64,000 nucleotides of DNA, from contig OU862920.1 in assembly GCA_917880885.1 (NCBI GenBank), positions 40,955,019 to 41,019,018 on the forward strand. Direction: 5' to 3'. Position 1 is the first letter of the stretch, and each line of letters opens with the position of its first letter. Source of the stretch: Limnephilus marmoratus. Taxonomy: Eukaryota > Arthropoda > Insecta > Trichoptera > Limnephilidae. Positions 12,601 to 22,524 of this stretch are shown here, in pieces. Under the pieces are notes generated by a model. It worked only from the letters and a program-made list of their open reading frames with translations. It had not been told where the DNA came from and did no database searches. The position numbers and the translations under genes are program-made.

Positions 12601-13505
12601 GCGCGCGTACCTACTTGTGTGGCAAATAATTGTTTTTTGGGAATAAATCTAGCGTGTGTAAATAGCAACACTCTTACACTTCTGCCCTGATGATGGACAC
12701 TGTAACGCTGTCCGAAACGTTGGCTAAAGAGGGAGGTAGCGCAACACGGCATAACACCCCAAAAAAATATCAAAAAAAACCTTTTGGCCGTGAAAATCTA
12801 AGCAACGTATCTTACACATCTAAGATCATGTGGATCATAATGACAATCCCTTTCGGGTGCGCTATTCGGTGCACTATCTGTGCGTCAAAGTCGAAACGAA
12901 TCTCAAGATATACGAAATTTAGAATGATAGTTTTTTTTTTAAATCAAGTTCCTGATGGTAAAGTGGTTAGGGCCGCACAAAAAAGCTTGGCGGGCCGCAG
13001 GTTGAGTATCGTTGGTCTAGACACTTGGCTGACCACTGAATTGGATGTAAAAATACCTACTGACAAATTGCTTTCTTCAAATTGGATTATAGTAATTGTC
13101 AAATAATCCAGCGGCGGATTACTGAGAGAGAGTACTGTATATTTATCTGCATATATGCAATTAAGTTATTCATAATATTATGTCACTTAATGTTTATTCA
13201 TTTCAAAGGTAATCGTAAGAGATTATGCTAACGAAACTATCGAAGAACAATTAAAATGGATTGACGACGCAAATGCCAAAGCTTCTACTACTGATGAAAA
13301 GGCACTTCCTAAAGCAACCACAAGTCAAGAAAAGGTTGATCCAAGCGCTTCCTCTTCCTCTGCAGCTATGTCAACCGCATCCGCTTCAACTGGATTCGAA
13401 AAGCCAGTTGCAAAAGGCAAAAAGCACCCGGGCAAGTCTAATGAAAAGGACTCCAAAGGACCCAAAATGAAGAAATGGGGTGGAAAGAAAAAAAACCACA
13501 AGTAA
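6635..13505 (+). CDS. Gene 1: unrecognised 188-residue protein, five coding exons
   Basis: Exons 6635-6686, 7006-7071, 9541-9609, 10996-11078 and 13209-13505 join in frame (567 nt, 188 residues plus stop), all with GT/AG borders. The first exon begins at 6622 with 5' UTR; the ATG at 6635 is the first in frame. The N-terminal half is acidic and made of three related pieces (WQTLEEYIDG, LQSLEEDPD, WQTLGEGNSN). The middle has a short hydrophobic stretch (DDPLTIVVDQ) and the acidic NETIEEQLKWIDD. The C-terminus is serine/alanine-rich, then strongly basic (KGPKMKKWGGKKKNHK), perhaps a nuclear or RNA-binding tail. There is no signal peptide or membrane segment. AATAAA follows at 13573. I do not recognise the family. 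The gene model is inferred from splice logic and continuous frame; further 5' exons are possible. Confidence 0.75.
7006..7071 (+). CDS. Gene 1 coding exon 2
   Basis: 66 nt, phase 1 at both ends, coding for CEDINMSFSNVNLQSLEEDPD plus split codons. The donor GATG/gtaaatat is identical to that of exon 1, as expected if one exon was copied from the other. Confidence 0.7.
7963..8324. mobile_element. MITE with TTCAAGTATTACGT termini, poly-C interior (gene 1 intron 2)
   Basis: The left end GGCGTTCAAGTATTACGTTA and the reverse complement of the right end (GGCCGTTTAAGTATTACGTA) match as inverted termini. Sub-terminal GTTACGTAACG and AACGTTTT phrases and runs of 8-13 C recur inside. There is no coding capacity. 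Confidence 0.7.
8330..9120 (+). pseudogene. LINE reverse transcriptase fragment A (YADD motif, TTAG tail)
   Basis: The frame from about 8337 reads CLLYADDAVLISNSMENLQS. YADD at 8347-8358 is the catalytic motif of palm motif C in reverse transcriptases. After a frameshift near 8470 it continues as GKAERHIERRVKAGNSIHGG, LVPTLMYGSEA, a stop, and LRWFGHVERMNEE, the usual C-terminal tail of such LINEs. The 3' end is GGTTAGTTAGTTAG near 9101-9119. It sits 5'-truncated and dead in gene 1 intron 2. Related copies are at 19276-21075 (+) and 44535-45255 (-). Confidence 0.85.
9541..9609 (+). CDS. Gene 1 coding exon 3
   Basis: 69 nt, phase 1 at both ends, after a good polypyrimidine tract and TTTTTACAG. 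It codes for FEGIDVSFSDEQWQTLGEGN and SN. VSFS links it to exon 2 and WQTL to exon 1. Confidence 0.72.
10046..10425. mobile_element. MITE, 380 bp, GTGTCCGGAAACTCG termini, TA target duplication, copy 1
   Basis: Inverted termini of about 50 bp contain GTGTCCGGAAACTCGTAGTA and GCGGGAAACTGGT. The element is bounded by TA on both sides, as for Tc1/mariner-type insertions. The interior has AAATTTAACCAAAAAAATTC and no transposase. A second, very similar copy is at 60161-60529. It lies in gene 1 intron 3. Confidence 0.88.
10996..11078 (+). CDS. Gene 1 coding exon 4
   Basis: The acceptor TTTTTTTTCAG is strong. The exon enters in phase 1 and leaves in phase 0 at AAAT/gtaaga. It codes for LYIEHNVINDDPLTIVVDQG followed by QVEQKEN and does not resemble exons 1-3. 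Confidence 0.72.
12180..13014. mobile_element. Non-autonomous hAT-like element, 835 bp (gene 1 intron 4)
   Basis: Identical 8-bp direct repeats GTCTAGAC (12172-12179 and 13015-13022) flank inverted ends CAACAATACTCAACCT and (reverse complement) CAACGATACTCAACCTGC. An 8-bp duplication and CAxxxxxxTCAACC ends are typical of hAT. The interior has a run of about 21 C, a TAA microsatellite and a hammerhead-like motif (12677-12731). No transposase frame remains. Confidence 0.85.
12677..12731 (+). ncRNA. Candidate hammerhead ribozyme 1
   Basis: The core is complete. CTGATGA (12687-12693) is followed by stem II GGACA/TGTCC (12695-12699 with 12709-12713) closing a 9-nt loop. Then come GAA (12714-12716), a palindromic ACGT (12717-12720) able to form stem III between two molecules, and T12721 as the cleavage nucleotide. 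Stem I pairs GCC (12684-12686) with GGC (12722-12724), with a second short helix after an internal loop. Hammerheads with very short stem III are known from Penelope-like retroelements and retrozymes. Activity is inferred only. Confidence 0.6.
13209..13505 (+). CDS. Gene 1 terminal exon
   Basis: 297 nt in phase 0 to TAA at 13503. It begins VIVRDYANETIEEQLKWIDD, continues through a Ser/Ala-rich stretch (SASSSSAAMSTASAST) and ends in a lysine-rich tail. The frame is open over the whole exon and codon choice looks coding. Confidence 0.8.
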   Translation, partial: VIVRDYANETIEEQLKWIDDANAKASTTDEKALPKATTSQEKVDPSASSSSAAMSTASASTGFEKPVAKGKKHPGKSNEKDSKGPKMKKWGGKKKNHK

Positions 13506-13572
13506 ATCCTTCTTTTTAATATGGTAGAATGGACGCTTTTGTATTTACATAAATTGATTGCATAAAACTGGC

Positions 13573-13578
13573 AATAAA
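13573..13578 (+). terminator. AATAAA polyadenylation signal of gene 1
   Basis: A canonical hexamer 68 nt after the gene 1 stop codon, in a short AT-rich 3' UTR. Confidence 0.6.
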
Positions 13579-13662
13579 CATATGTTCCTTATCCAAAGGA
13601 AAAATGTCATAATTTTCTTACAACTCTCTCATACACCGCACCGTGACGTCTCCGTACACCCC

Positions 13663-13965
13663 TACCAAAGATATTGAAATATAAGAGATGTGCTATCCGC
13701 AGTTTTTACTGGGTGGGACTGTGTTTCCTGGTGTCGCCGATATTGTTAACCACTACTGCACACCTTCAAAAAATCAACTAAATGAGCAAATTTTTTCCGT
13801 ATTCAAACTATATTTTTAACCAATACCACTGCACAATGAATTTTTTCCGTATTTAAACTATGCCCATTAGAGTATATGTACTACTACCCAAAGGTAGTAA
13901 GTAGTCTGCCGACGGTTGGGCGAACATTAATAGCATATCTCTTGTATTTCAATATCTTTGACCGC
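13663..13965. mobile_element. MITE with AAGATATTGAAAT termini, copy 2
   Basis: The left end AAGATATTGAAATATAAGAG is matched by the right end GATATGCT...TTTCAATATCTTT in inverse orientation. The interior shares TTTTTACTGGGTGGGACTGT with the inverse of the 5563-5775 copy. The interior also holds repeated TTTTTTCCGTATT phrases. It begins about 85 nt after gene 1's polyadenylation signal. Confidence 0.65.
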
Positions 13966-15104
13966 TACCCTCTACCAATACTACTTGCTGTGACAATAAT
14001 TTTGAAAGTATTGATTTGATAATATACGATAATATTTAACTGTGAGTGGATTTCAAAAATTCAAAAACGTCAAATGTCAATGCCTTGGTGGTTTTGATTT
14101 TGTTCTTAAACGTATAATGCTGCCGCTCTTTCTTACGCAATAAATGACAACAGTCGAAAATGAAACAAACCCCCAAAGGCATGTGCAGATATACAATCAT
14201 TTTCATATATCTCCCTCACATGTATAAAGAAAATGAAATGCAATTTGTGTTACATAAAAGTAGAACTTTGGAGGGAACAGTCAAACATTTTTGGTGTGTC
14301 TCACCATTATTTAATGTGTAAAAAAGAGCTGTAGTATTACAGCGATAAGGAACATATGTTTATTGCCTTTTTTCCCGTCATGGTAAAGTTATCGTGAATC
14401 ATTTAGGTAAATAATATTAAAGTGTTCATTGGCTCATAAATTGAGAATGTCAAACCACGGATTCATAAAATTAGCCATTCTCTCATTGAATTTCTGTAAT
14501 TCCTTAGATCGGAAGCCCCTTCAGTGTGTACTTACACTTCTTGTTATATTCGGTTGATTATAATTATCCATTTTTAAGCTTTTGATGTTGACCCCTCACT
14601 TCTGTGTTCTGTGTAAGTTTTCGTCAACAATCTCCAGGGCTAAAATCTTTATCACGAAAACTTTTATATGTACCTACATATTATATTATTAATGTTTCCT
14701 GTTTGGGATATGTTGTTGCCGAGTGAAGTTTAAATTTTAATAGCTGATTAATTCAGATTATGTATAAATGTTTGTTTTTTTATTGTTGTACAGTTGTAAA
14801 TGAAATGAAGGATGTTTGAAAAATCTATTACATCAATCCATATAGGCAGTCGGATCCACAAAATCTGGCCCCTGTGCAGTACCTACATATTGATGGAGTA
14901 CATACCCATTCTCCAAATTTTTTTATTCATTAAAATTAAAACCCTTACCCCCTGAAATTTTTGTCTTATTTTCATCTTATTATTTTTGTGCTTAAATGTG
15001 ACTCGCCATTATGGGGTACTTTTTCTATTAGCGTCGCTGTCTTATCAATTAAATGCAATGGCAGAAATGGGTTGGTTTCTATCTTCAATATGTTTGCATT
15101 TACA
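13966..15104. other. AT-rich intergenic stretch, nothing recognised
   Basis: No coding exon, RNA gene or clear repeat structure is visible between gene 1's downstream MITE and the next MITE. Confidence 0.4.
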
Positions 15105-15281
15105 TAAAAACCCTCTTAAGAAGTTCTCTCTTAAGACGTTTTGTGGCTTAAGAAGTTTGGTTTTTTCGGTCCCTCGACCTGAAATTGGCCCAAATTTTCT
15201 CACATATAAGGTTTTCCTGCTTAAGAAGTTTGTTTTTTTCCTGTCCCTTGGAAAACTTCTTAAGAGGGTTTCACTATATTG
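15105..15281. mobile_element. MITE of the CAGTGAAACCCTCTTAAG family, copy 1
   Basis: AAACCCTCTTAAGAAGTT at the left and AACTTCTTAAGAGGGTTTCA at the right are inverted ends. TTAAGAAGTTT recurs inside. Related copies are at 47893-48049 and, one end only, near 54722-54790. Confidence 0.75.
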
Positions 15282-15867
15282 ACTTTGAGCAAATGTGCAA
15301 TCAATAAAAATATTCTTATACTAATAATTGTTTATGGATTGTGTTAGGTATGAGGTTTTCCAAATATGCATAAATATATTAACGTTAATTCAAAATGAAT
15401 TTTACAGAGAAATTTTAGTATTTTAATCTGAAAAAGCTATCCCACCATAAAACACTTTATTAATTAAAAAAAATATATATAAGATAGAATTACAAGATTT
15501 TATTATTTATGTGCCACATAGATAATTAATTGGTATATATATGATATAAATGATAAATACTAGATGTGAAATATTAATAAAGTATAATAAAACTTGATAT
15601 TTAATATGATGGCAAGTAGTTTTGAAAGTTGAAAAAATGTGTGAAGCAAACGTGAAGAAGATTTTTGGGATTTGCTAATTTTATTTTCATATACATTTAC
15701 AAAGATTTTCATTGTGATATTGTAATTTTTTAACGAATCATCCTTCCTCATTTTATTAAATTATATATACGAGTACCTACACTCTAGTATGAAAGGCCAA
15801 AGTAGATAAATTACATCCTGTGAATTTATTGCTTATTTATTGACAAGTGTAGAGATATGTACATATA

Positions 15868-16423
15868 CAGGGTTTTAAGGGACATGCTTGACTCACTCTA
15901 ACCAGTGATTCCTGACATTATTTGGAGTAAAAAATGTAAATGAAATTTTGGTCTCTGGTGACTTTTTTTTTGTTTTTTTCTACAAAAACATAAAACATTG
16001 GTTGGACAGTTGGAGGCGGTTTAAGGTGTTGGTCGGTTACTTGGCTGTTAAAACTTAAAACTTCTTTAGCACCGTTGGGATTTGAAACTCGATGAAACGA
16101 AAAAGCGTCACTAAAAAGGGACAAAAACATACATCTAAAAGATTTAGCCTGCGAGAGAATGAGATAGACTAATCGGTCTAATCTTTGTGCGGTGCTTCTT
16201 AGCATCCACACTCTTGAATACCTACTTTAGTTTTCTGAATATTTCACTTCTACCGCGTGTGAACTGCAAAAAATTTTTTTTGCTTGATTTTGAAGAATAA
16301 AATTTTGAGAAAAAAAAAGTCATCAACAAAAGTTGGAGACCAAAATTTCATTTACATTTTTTAATCCAAATAATGTCAGGAATCACTGATTAAAGTAAGT
16401 CAAGTACGTCCCTTAACAGCCTG
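15868..16423. mobile_element. TIR element, 556 bp, with TA flanks
   Basis: Imperfect inverted termini of about 85 bp are present: CAGGGTTTTAAGGGACATGC at the left, and the right end begins CAGGCTGTTAAGGGACGTAC on the other strand. Both continue through CAGTGATTCCTGACATTATT and AAAATGTAAATGAAATTTTG. TA stands on both sides. The centre (16048-16212) is a module also found at 38590-38760 and, inverted, at 30395-30475. Confidence 0.85.
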
Positions 16424-16713
16424 TAGAGAAATTATTAAATAAAGATATTATTTCTTTTTCTAAAACAAATTATATTACTATGTAGTAGTTTTGTGAACAG
16501 TGGACGTTCTGAAATGGTTATTACTCTGACCTGACCTAAAAGTAATAAGGTTCATGTGCTCTGGTGGAATAAAAAGGTACTATCATGTACAGCTACCATC
16601 TTGACAGAATTGACCGTAGTTATGTACTCATATAAAGATAGATATTTTTTATATTTAAAGGGTTCACTGCAAAGATTTTTTATCAAATGAATTATTTCTT
16701 TATGTTTAAATAG

Positions 16714-17080
16714 GTTCAATGCCAACTCAGAATGAAACCAACTCAGAACACACCTCAGAAAGGTCATTAAAAGCTATGAAAAAATAATTTTACAATAGCC
16801 GGTAACCCTAACCTAACTTAAGTCCTTTCTGAGGAGTTCTGAGTTGGTTTCATTCTGAGTTGGCCGGTCACCGTTTAAATAGGTGACCGGACCACTCAGA
16901 ATGAAACCAACTCAGAAGAACCTCGGAAAGGTCAAAAGTGATGATGAAAAAATATAAAAAATTGGTTAAATGGGTTAAGTTAGGTCAGGGTTACTGGCTA
17001 TTTTAAATTATTTTTTCATAGATTTTTGGACCTTTCTGAGATGTTTCTGAGTTGGTTTCATTCTGAGTTGGCCGGTCACT
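16714..17080. mobile_element. Two tandem foldback MITEs sharing a middle target repeat
   Basis: Element 1 (16714-16872) and element 2 (16883-17080) both have ends built on CCAACTCAGAATGAAACC and CTCAGAAAGGTC, inverted. GTTTAAATA(G) stands before, between and after them (16704, 16873, 17081). So either one element inserted beside the other at the same site, or one duplicated together with its 9-bp target repeat. Confidence 0.85.
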
Positions 17081-17099
17081 GTTTAAATAATCATAGTTT

Positions 17100-18518
17100 A
17101 TTTATGTGAGCAAAATTATTATCACAAATAAATTTTATTATATTCAAACTCCGTTAATATTATATCTCATTTATATTTTTACATTCCAGAATATTTCATA
17201 TATTGTTACTTATTTATGAGTATATGTTACACAATTTATTCTGATCAATTTTAAGGTAGATATTACTCAGGTATTATCATATTTCGTAATATATAGATGT
17301 ATTGTTGTCATAAATGGAAAAAAATATCATTTTAGTTAAGATACGAAAAAAATCTTTTATCGTACGAATATGGATATACGAGTACATAATATAAATTATC
17401 ATACATATTCGATTTAAAAAAAAAAACGGTTATTTTCTATGTCTTTTGACTCCGGAAATGAAGAAAAATGTGGAAGAAAATATTTTGAATATAGAAAATT
17501 ATAAAAAATATATCTACGTACTCCGTGCTAAGGGGGCATTGGGAAGAATTTAAAAAAAAAAAACTAGATTGTAAAATAAGATAACTAGGAATGATACAAT
17601 CCAATTAGGATTTAATCCAAAGACAATTAGGTTGAGTATACTCAAAGCTAATTTTGATTCATCCCGCTGCTCCTTTTGTTAACAGAATTTTATTATAAAC
17701 CTTTAAGGAACTAAGTAAATATATTTATAAATTTGTTTCTATGGTGCATATAATGACATTATGTAGTTGACTACCAAAAAGTTATTTTAGTAAAAAATAC
17801 TTACACCAGAAAAATTTGGTTGGTGGAAAGTGAACTTTAACATGGTATTGTCTACTAGTGCTATGCAAGCTGTGCTCATCAGTTGCCTAATGATGTCAAT
17901 AGTATTGTATTTTTAATGTCAATATTTGTGACCAATCTATGAAAACCCATTGTGATGTCTAAGATTATAAGTCTACACGAGTAGCAAAGTGCTAATTTAA
18001 GGTTACAAATGTTAAAATTTATTAAAAAGGGCATAAATTTTGTATTGATTGCTTTTATATTGATTGTAATGTAGAAACGAGGAAACCTACAAAGCTGGAG
18101 ATATTCTTAGAGCCAGTGATTCACATTGAACAAATAATTAAATTTAATCAAAGTATTCAAGTACTCTGAAACAAATGGCCCAAAATGGAATAGAAATAAC
18201 AGAACTTTCACAGAACTTGAATATGTATTAACTTAATTTGATGAATTGTTCAAGTTCTGCGGCAAGTCTTATTTCACTGAAATATTCAACAATTTCACAA
18301 CGAAAAATATATTTTAAATCACAATATTATATCTTTAAATCGAGCAGATTTGCCTATGGATAAAAATTATATATTCTTCTACGTTTCTGGATCTAAGTTT
18401 TTACGATTTCTACCGAATTATGAATTAGTTTTTTCCCATCCCGAAATATATGAAAAGCCCTTACTTTTATAAAAGTTAAAATTATTAGAAATCATAAAAA
18501 TTTTAAACATCTCTTTCA
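17100..18518. other. AT-rich stretch, nothing recognised
   Basis: No gene or clear element. Short frames here are interrupted by stops at the density expected for AT-rich DNA. Confidence 0.4.
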
Positions 18519-18520
18519 CA

Positions 18521-18782
18521 TATCATCGCCTCAGTTCTTTTTTGTCCAATAGACCATTTTAGTTTTTGTTCAATCTCCACTTAAAAATTAACAATAAAGC
18601 ATTAAAAATTATAGTTAATCACAGAATTATTTAAAATAATGAGACGTTTACCTTTACGGAAATAGCTTTATCAAACACAAACACCTATCATAATGTTTCA
18701 TTGAAATAATGAAAGAAAACTTTCCCCTCCTGTAAAATTTTCTAATGGTCTATTGGACAAATATGAACTAAGGCGACGATAT
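18521..18782. mobile_element. MITE with TCGTCGCCTCAGTTC termini, copy 1
   Basis: Left CATCGCCTCAGTTC...TTGTCCAATAGACCA and right TGGTCTATTGGACAAATATG, AACTAAGGCGACGATA form inverted ends of about 35 bp. The AT-rich interior contains ATAATGTTTCATTGAAATAA. Copy 2 is at 30489-30753. Confidence 0.82.
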
Positions 18783-19275
18783 GTCTACCAGTCAGGAGTA
18801 TGTAATGTGTACATAACATTATATTATAGGTATCCACAAATAAATAAATAAGAATATTGTCCACTTCAGTATGAATGCCATGAATATTTACATATTATGA
18901 TAGATAAACAGTATTTCAATGTCTTCGTTTTATGCATTTATATATCTATAACTGTTCGATGTTAGAAAATATTTAAAAATAAACATATAAAAATACTATG
19001 GTTTGCGATATTTCTTTTCTAATCTCCATCAATGACTTCCTTTCCTTTCCTCGTGGCTTTAGACGGCCATAAGCGCAAGTAAAAAGATAATAAAACTTTT
19101 TTAGAAAATCCAACTTTTTAATGTAGTTATCGGTTAAAAGAAATGAATTGTTTGAATGGAAAAAAAAATTTAGAAAAATTCTTTTGAATGGGAAAAAGTA
19201 ATGGAATTTTGAAAAAGTTATTTTTTACACCTTCCTACGTTAATGCACTTTGTCCCCAGACTGTATTGAAGAGTA

Positions 19276-21075
19276 TTTGTGTACAATCTTGTGGTTTACA
19301 AGAATGGAAGGCTGAAAGACATATTGAAAGATGGGTAAATGCAGGTAACTCCATTCATGGAGGACTGAATGCCGTTGGCGATAATAAAAAACTGTCAGAA
19401 GAAGCGAAGCTAGTAGTCCACAATGGAGTCCTGGTACCCTGATGTATGGCAGTAATGCGTGGAATTGGCAGAGGAAGGATGAGAGTAAACTGGGAAAAAA
19501 TTCGGTTTTTGGGGGATGGTCTAAAGAAAAAATTTTTTTTTTTTTATACTAATTATGGGCCGGAAAATCCGAATCTGAAAGAATTAGGCGGCGGCAAGCA
19601 ATATTAACTGAGTTACACGACTTTAAAAATTTTTATACACACACAGGAAAATAGCCATTTTGGAAGCATTTTGATTCCTAGAAAATCAAACTAGTTATTT
19701 TTATACTAACTATGGGCCGGGGAATCCGAATCTGAAAGAATTAGGCGGCGGCAAGCAATATTAACTGAATTACACGACTTTAAAATTTTCTATACACACA
19801 CACATGAAAATAGTCATTTCGGAAACATTTTGACACACGAAGTACGAAAATCATAGAAAAACAAGAAATGTACTAAAACATGTGCCGGCATTGTGTTACC
19901 AGCTCTCAAAAATATTTATCCCTATATTATGAATTACGACTATCTCAACGGCCGAAGTCGGGAATTCTTAAACCAAAAGTACGAAAATTCGTAGTCTTAA
20001 AAATGTGTAACCTAACCTAACCTAACGCTAGGTTTGTGAAACATGGTTTGTGCCCCTTTATACCGCCTGCTCGCGTCATGGCAAAAAAACATCCCTGTTT
20101 TCAAGTAGTTTAGCAGCTACGCTAGGTTTATGTAACATGGTTTGTGATACAAAAGTGAGTAAAATTTATAAAAAATAAGTACTTGAAATATAAACATGTT
20201 ATTTTACGTTATTGATATTACTGCTTAATGGCAACACTTAATTTTGTGTGGTAAAAATATCTATGTTATCTTGTTTTTCTATGATCTTCGTACTACGTAC
20301 ACATCAAAATGCTTCCGAAATGAATATTTTCATGTGTGTGTGTATAGAAAATTTTAAAGTCGTGTAATTCAGTTAATATTGCTTGCCGCCGCCTAATTCT
20401 TTCAGATTCGGATTCCCCGGCCCATAGTTAGTATAAAAATAACTAGTTTGATTTTCTAGGAATCAAAATGCTTCCAAAATGGCTATTTTCCTGTATGTGT
20501 ATAAAAAATTTTAAAGTCGTGTAATTCAGTTAATATTGCTTGCCGCCGCCTAATTCTTTCAGATTCGGATCCCCCGACCCAAAATTAGTATAAAAATAAC
20601 TAATTTTATTTTTTAGGAATTTCCCCCATAAACCGAACTTTAGCCGTAAACTGAATGCTGTTGAAATGAGATCCTGAGGCGGATGTGCGGTAAAACCATG
20701 TGTGATCGTGTGAGAAATGTGGATATCCGCAAAGAATGTAAGACTGATGTACTTAAGCATAATGAGTAAGATTAAGAAAGGGACCCTCAGATGGTTTAGG
20801 CATGTAGAGCGAATGAAGAAAGAAAATATAGTGTGAGAAGAATATATGATGCAAATGTGAATAGAAGAAGTCGGGAATGCCAGAGGAAGACATGGCACGA
20901 TCAAGTGAATCAGATACTTGAGTCGGGCCATGTAAAAAATCAGAATAATAGAAGAGTATGTATGAGACGATGTATGAGTGTGAATGAGGCAAAGAGTGTG
21001 TGCCAAGATCGAGTTGTTTGGCGGTTCGTCCTCTCTGCCTTTCCCTGCGAGAAAACGGCGTGACGGTTAGTTAGT
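19276..21075 (+). pseudogene. LINE reverse transcriptase fragment B, split by a foldback insertion
   Basis: The 5' part (19306-19492) reads EWKAERHIERWVNAGNSIHG and [10 protein letters not shown]. After the insertion (19493-20645) it resumes at 20654 with LNAVEM-like sequence, then a GHVER-type tail with stops, and ends GGTTAGTTAGTTAAT near 21065-21080. It is the same family as fragments A and C and is dead by frameshifts and stops. Confidence 0.8.
19493..20645. mobile_element. Foldback element, 1153 bp, with doubled arms and 8-bp target duplication
   Basis: GTAAACTG flanks it exactly (19485-19492, 20646-20653), splitting the RT fragment at a site that is uninterrupted in fragment A. The ends are TTCGGTTTTTGGGGG and (inverse) TTCGGTTTATGGGGG. 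Each arm holds two tandem copies of a roughly 190-bp block containing GGAATCCGAATCTGAAAG and AATTAGGCGGCGGCAAGCAA; the right arm has the same two blocks inverted. The centre has a (CCTAA)n run and a module shared with 36885-37020. No transposase. Confidence 0.88.
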
Positions 21076-21079
21076 TAAT

Positions 21080-21580
21080 TATCTTCGCAAGGTAAGATCG
21101 ATCCTCAGCAAGGTAAGTCCTCCATCATTTTAATTTGAGACGCGGTTATGGGTATCACCGCCCGGGAACTATTTATTGGACAACCAACACCCCTGCCATT
21201 GGTCAACCCAAGTGCTACAAGTCGCTACATTTGAGACTTAGCAGGCTTAGTGGTTTTTCAAGGTCTTGGCGGCGAATGCATTTGCCCACCTACTGTGTGG
21301 CAGGTACGAACGGGAGAGACCGCTTGAGGGAGACCTAACCTAGACTCCTCCAGCCGGGCTCTCTTGACCCATTGCCTTGTACCGCTGCGGGAGGGATGCA
21401 TTCACACGTCCGTCCTGGACAGATTGACCCCCAGATTCCTACCCACCTCTCACACCATTTTCCTTCCCAAAACTTCCTTCCTTCCCTTTCTTTCCCTTAA
21501 AAAACCCTCCACACAGCAAAGATGACATAGGCCTTAAGAGATGTTTTCCTCAGGGCCTCCTGTGTGGATCTAATGTTAAA
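21080..21580 (+). pseudogene. Decayed LINE 3' region ending in a terminal hairpin
   Basis: A GC-richer stretch with GACCCCCAGATTCCTACCCA and CCGCCCGGGAACTATTTATT phrases, also found at 61410-61590, runs into a pyrimidine-rich tract. It then meets a hairpin with arms CCACACAG (21509-21516) and CTGTGTGG (21560-21567) and an inner AGGCC...GGCCT pairing. The same hairpin ends a LINE fragment at 61098-61150, so this is probably the 3' end of that family. Confidence 0.6.
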
Positions 21581-22380
21581 CAAAAAATCAGCAACAAATT
21601 CCCCTTTTTATGATGGTAGCAAGGATGGTTAAATATTATTGTGTTATTCATAACCCAGGAATGTTTAACAATGAAGGGAATCAAATGCACAGCAAAAAAC
21701 AAATGAGAAGTATCATTGCCAATAACATAATATCGTTGGTGATACTACAAAATCGTGAAACCAAAAATTGCAAAACTTCATAAATGTTTTGAGTAAAAAT
21801 TTTAGACTAACAAAAAACTCTTTTTTTTTCTCATAAAATACTTGAGATTTTGACTCCTCAACTGTATGTCTTATTCTTTTCGGTACCGTGTATTACTCTA
21901 TTTAGTTATTTACCTTTTAGCTACACAATTATGCAAAATATAACACTTATGCAATTTTGAACTAAATAAATATTTAAAGTATTTAAAGGTCCTACTGCCC
22001 ATACTTCTCAGTGGAGACAATATAAAAATCTGCAGGGAAATAAAATATTTGGGGCATGTCGTCACTGATGACCTAAATGATAAAAATGATATAGAAAGCC
22101 AAAGAAGAGTACTGAGCATGTGAGCCAACATACTCGCCAGGAGATTCAACAGATGCAGTCCTCCGGTGAAGAAGTAAATATTCCAGACAGCATGAGCTTT
22201 TACACCGGTGAACTATGGACGAGATACACACAAGGCGTCTCGTCACGAACACACTCAGAGTGCAAAACAACCACACAAATAGAGCGCTGTTCAGCCTACC
22301 TTGGCGATGCAGTGCCTCGCAAATATTCGATATCTCATTATACCCCCACCCCCTCGTGATTTTTTCCGAACCCCCCCCCC
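21581..22380. other. Stretch without a recognised gene
   Basis: No gene can be supported. Around 21990-22320 there is faint RT-like wording on the plus strand (IKICREIKYLGHVVTDDLND), suggesting another decayed LINE piece, but the frame is broken within a few dozen codons. Confidence 0.3.
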
Positions 22381-22401
22381 CCCCCCTAACCTAACCTAAC
22401 C
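22363..22401. repeat. Poly-C followed by (CCTAA)3
   Basis: About 17 C lead into CCTAACCTAACCTAACC (22385-22401). CCTAA/TTAGG is the canonical insect telomere repeat. Similar short runs are at 20009-20026 and 35455-35470. Confidence 0.7.
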
Positions 22402-22524
22402 AATAATGCATGGTGCATTCGTAAATGTCCAAAGTAAAAATGAACATTCTCTGAAAAGCTCTATTTTTCGTCTTTTAATTTCGTATCGTATACTTTAGTA
22501 TCGTAGCATCTTGGCAATCGTTGG

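Noticed and set aside
12690..13106. 138-codon frame as a coding exon of gene 1
   Set aside because: It lies within the hAT-like element and crosses its end and target repeat; gene 1 splices over it cleanly.
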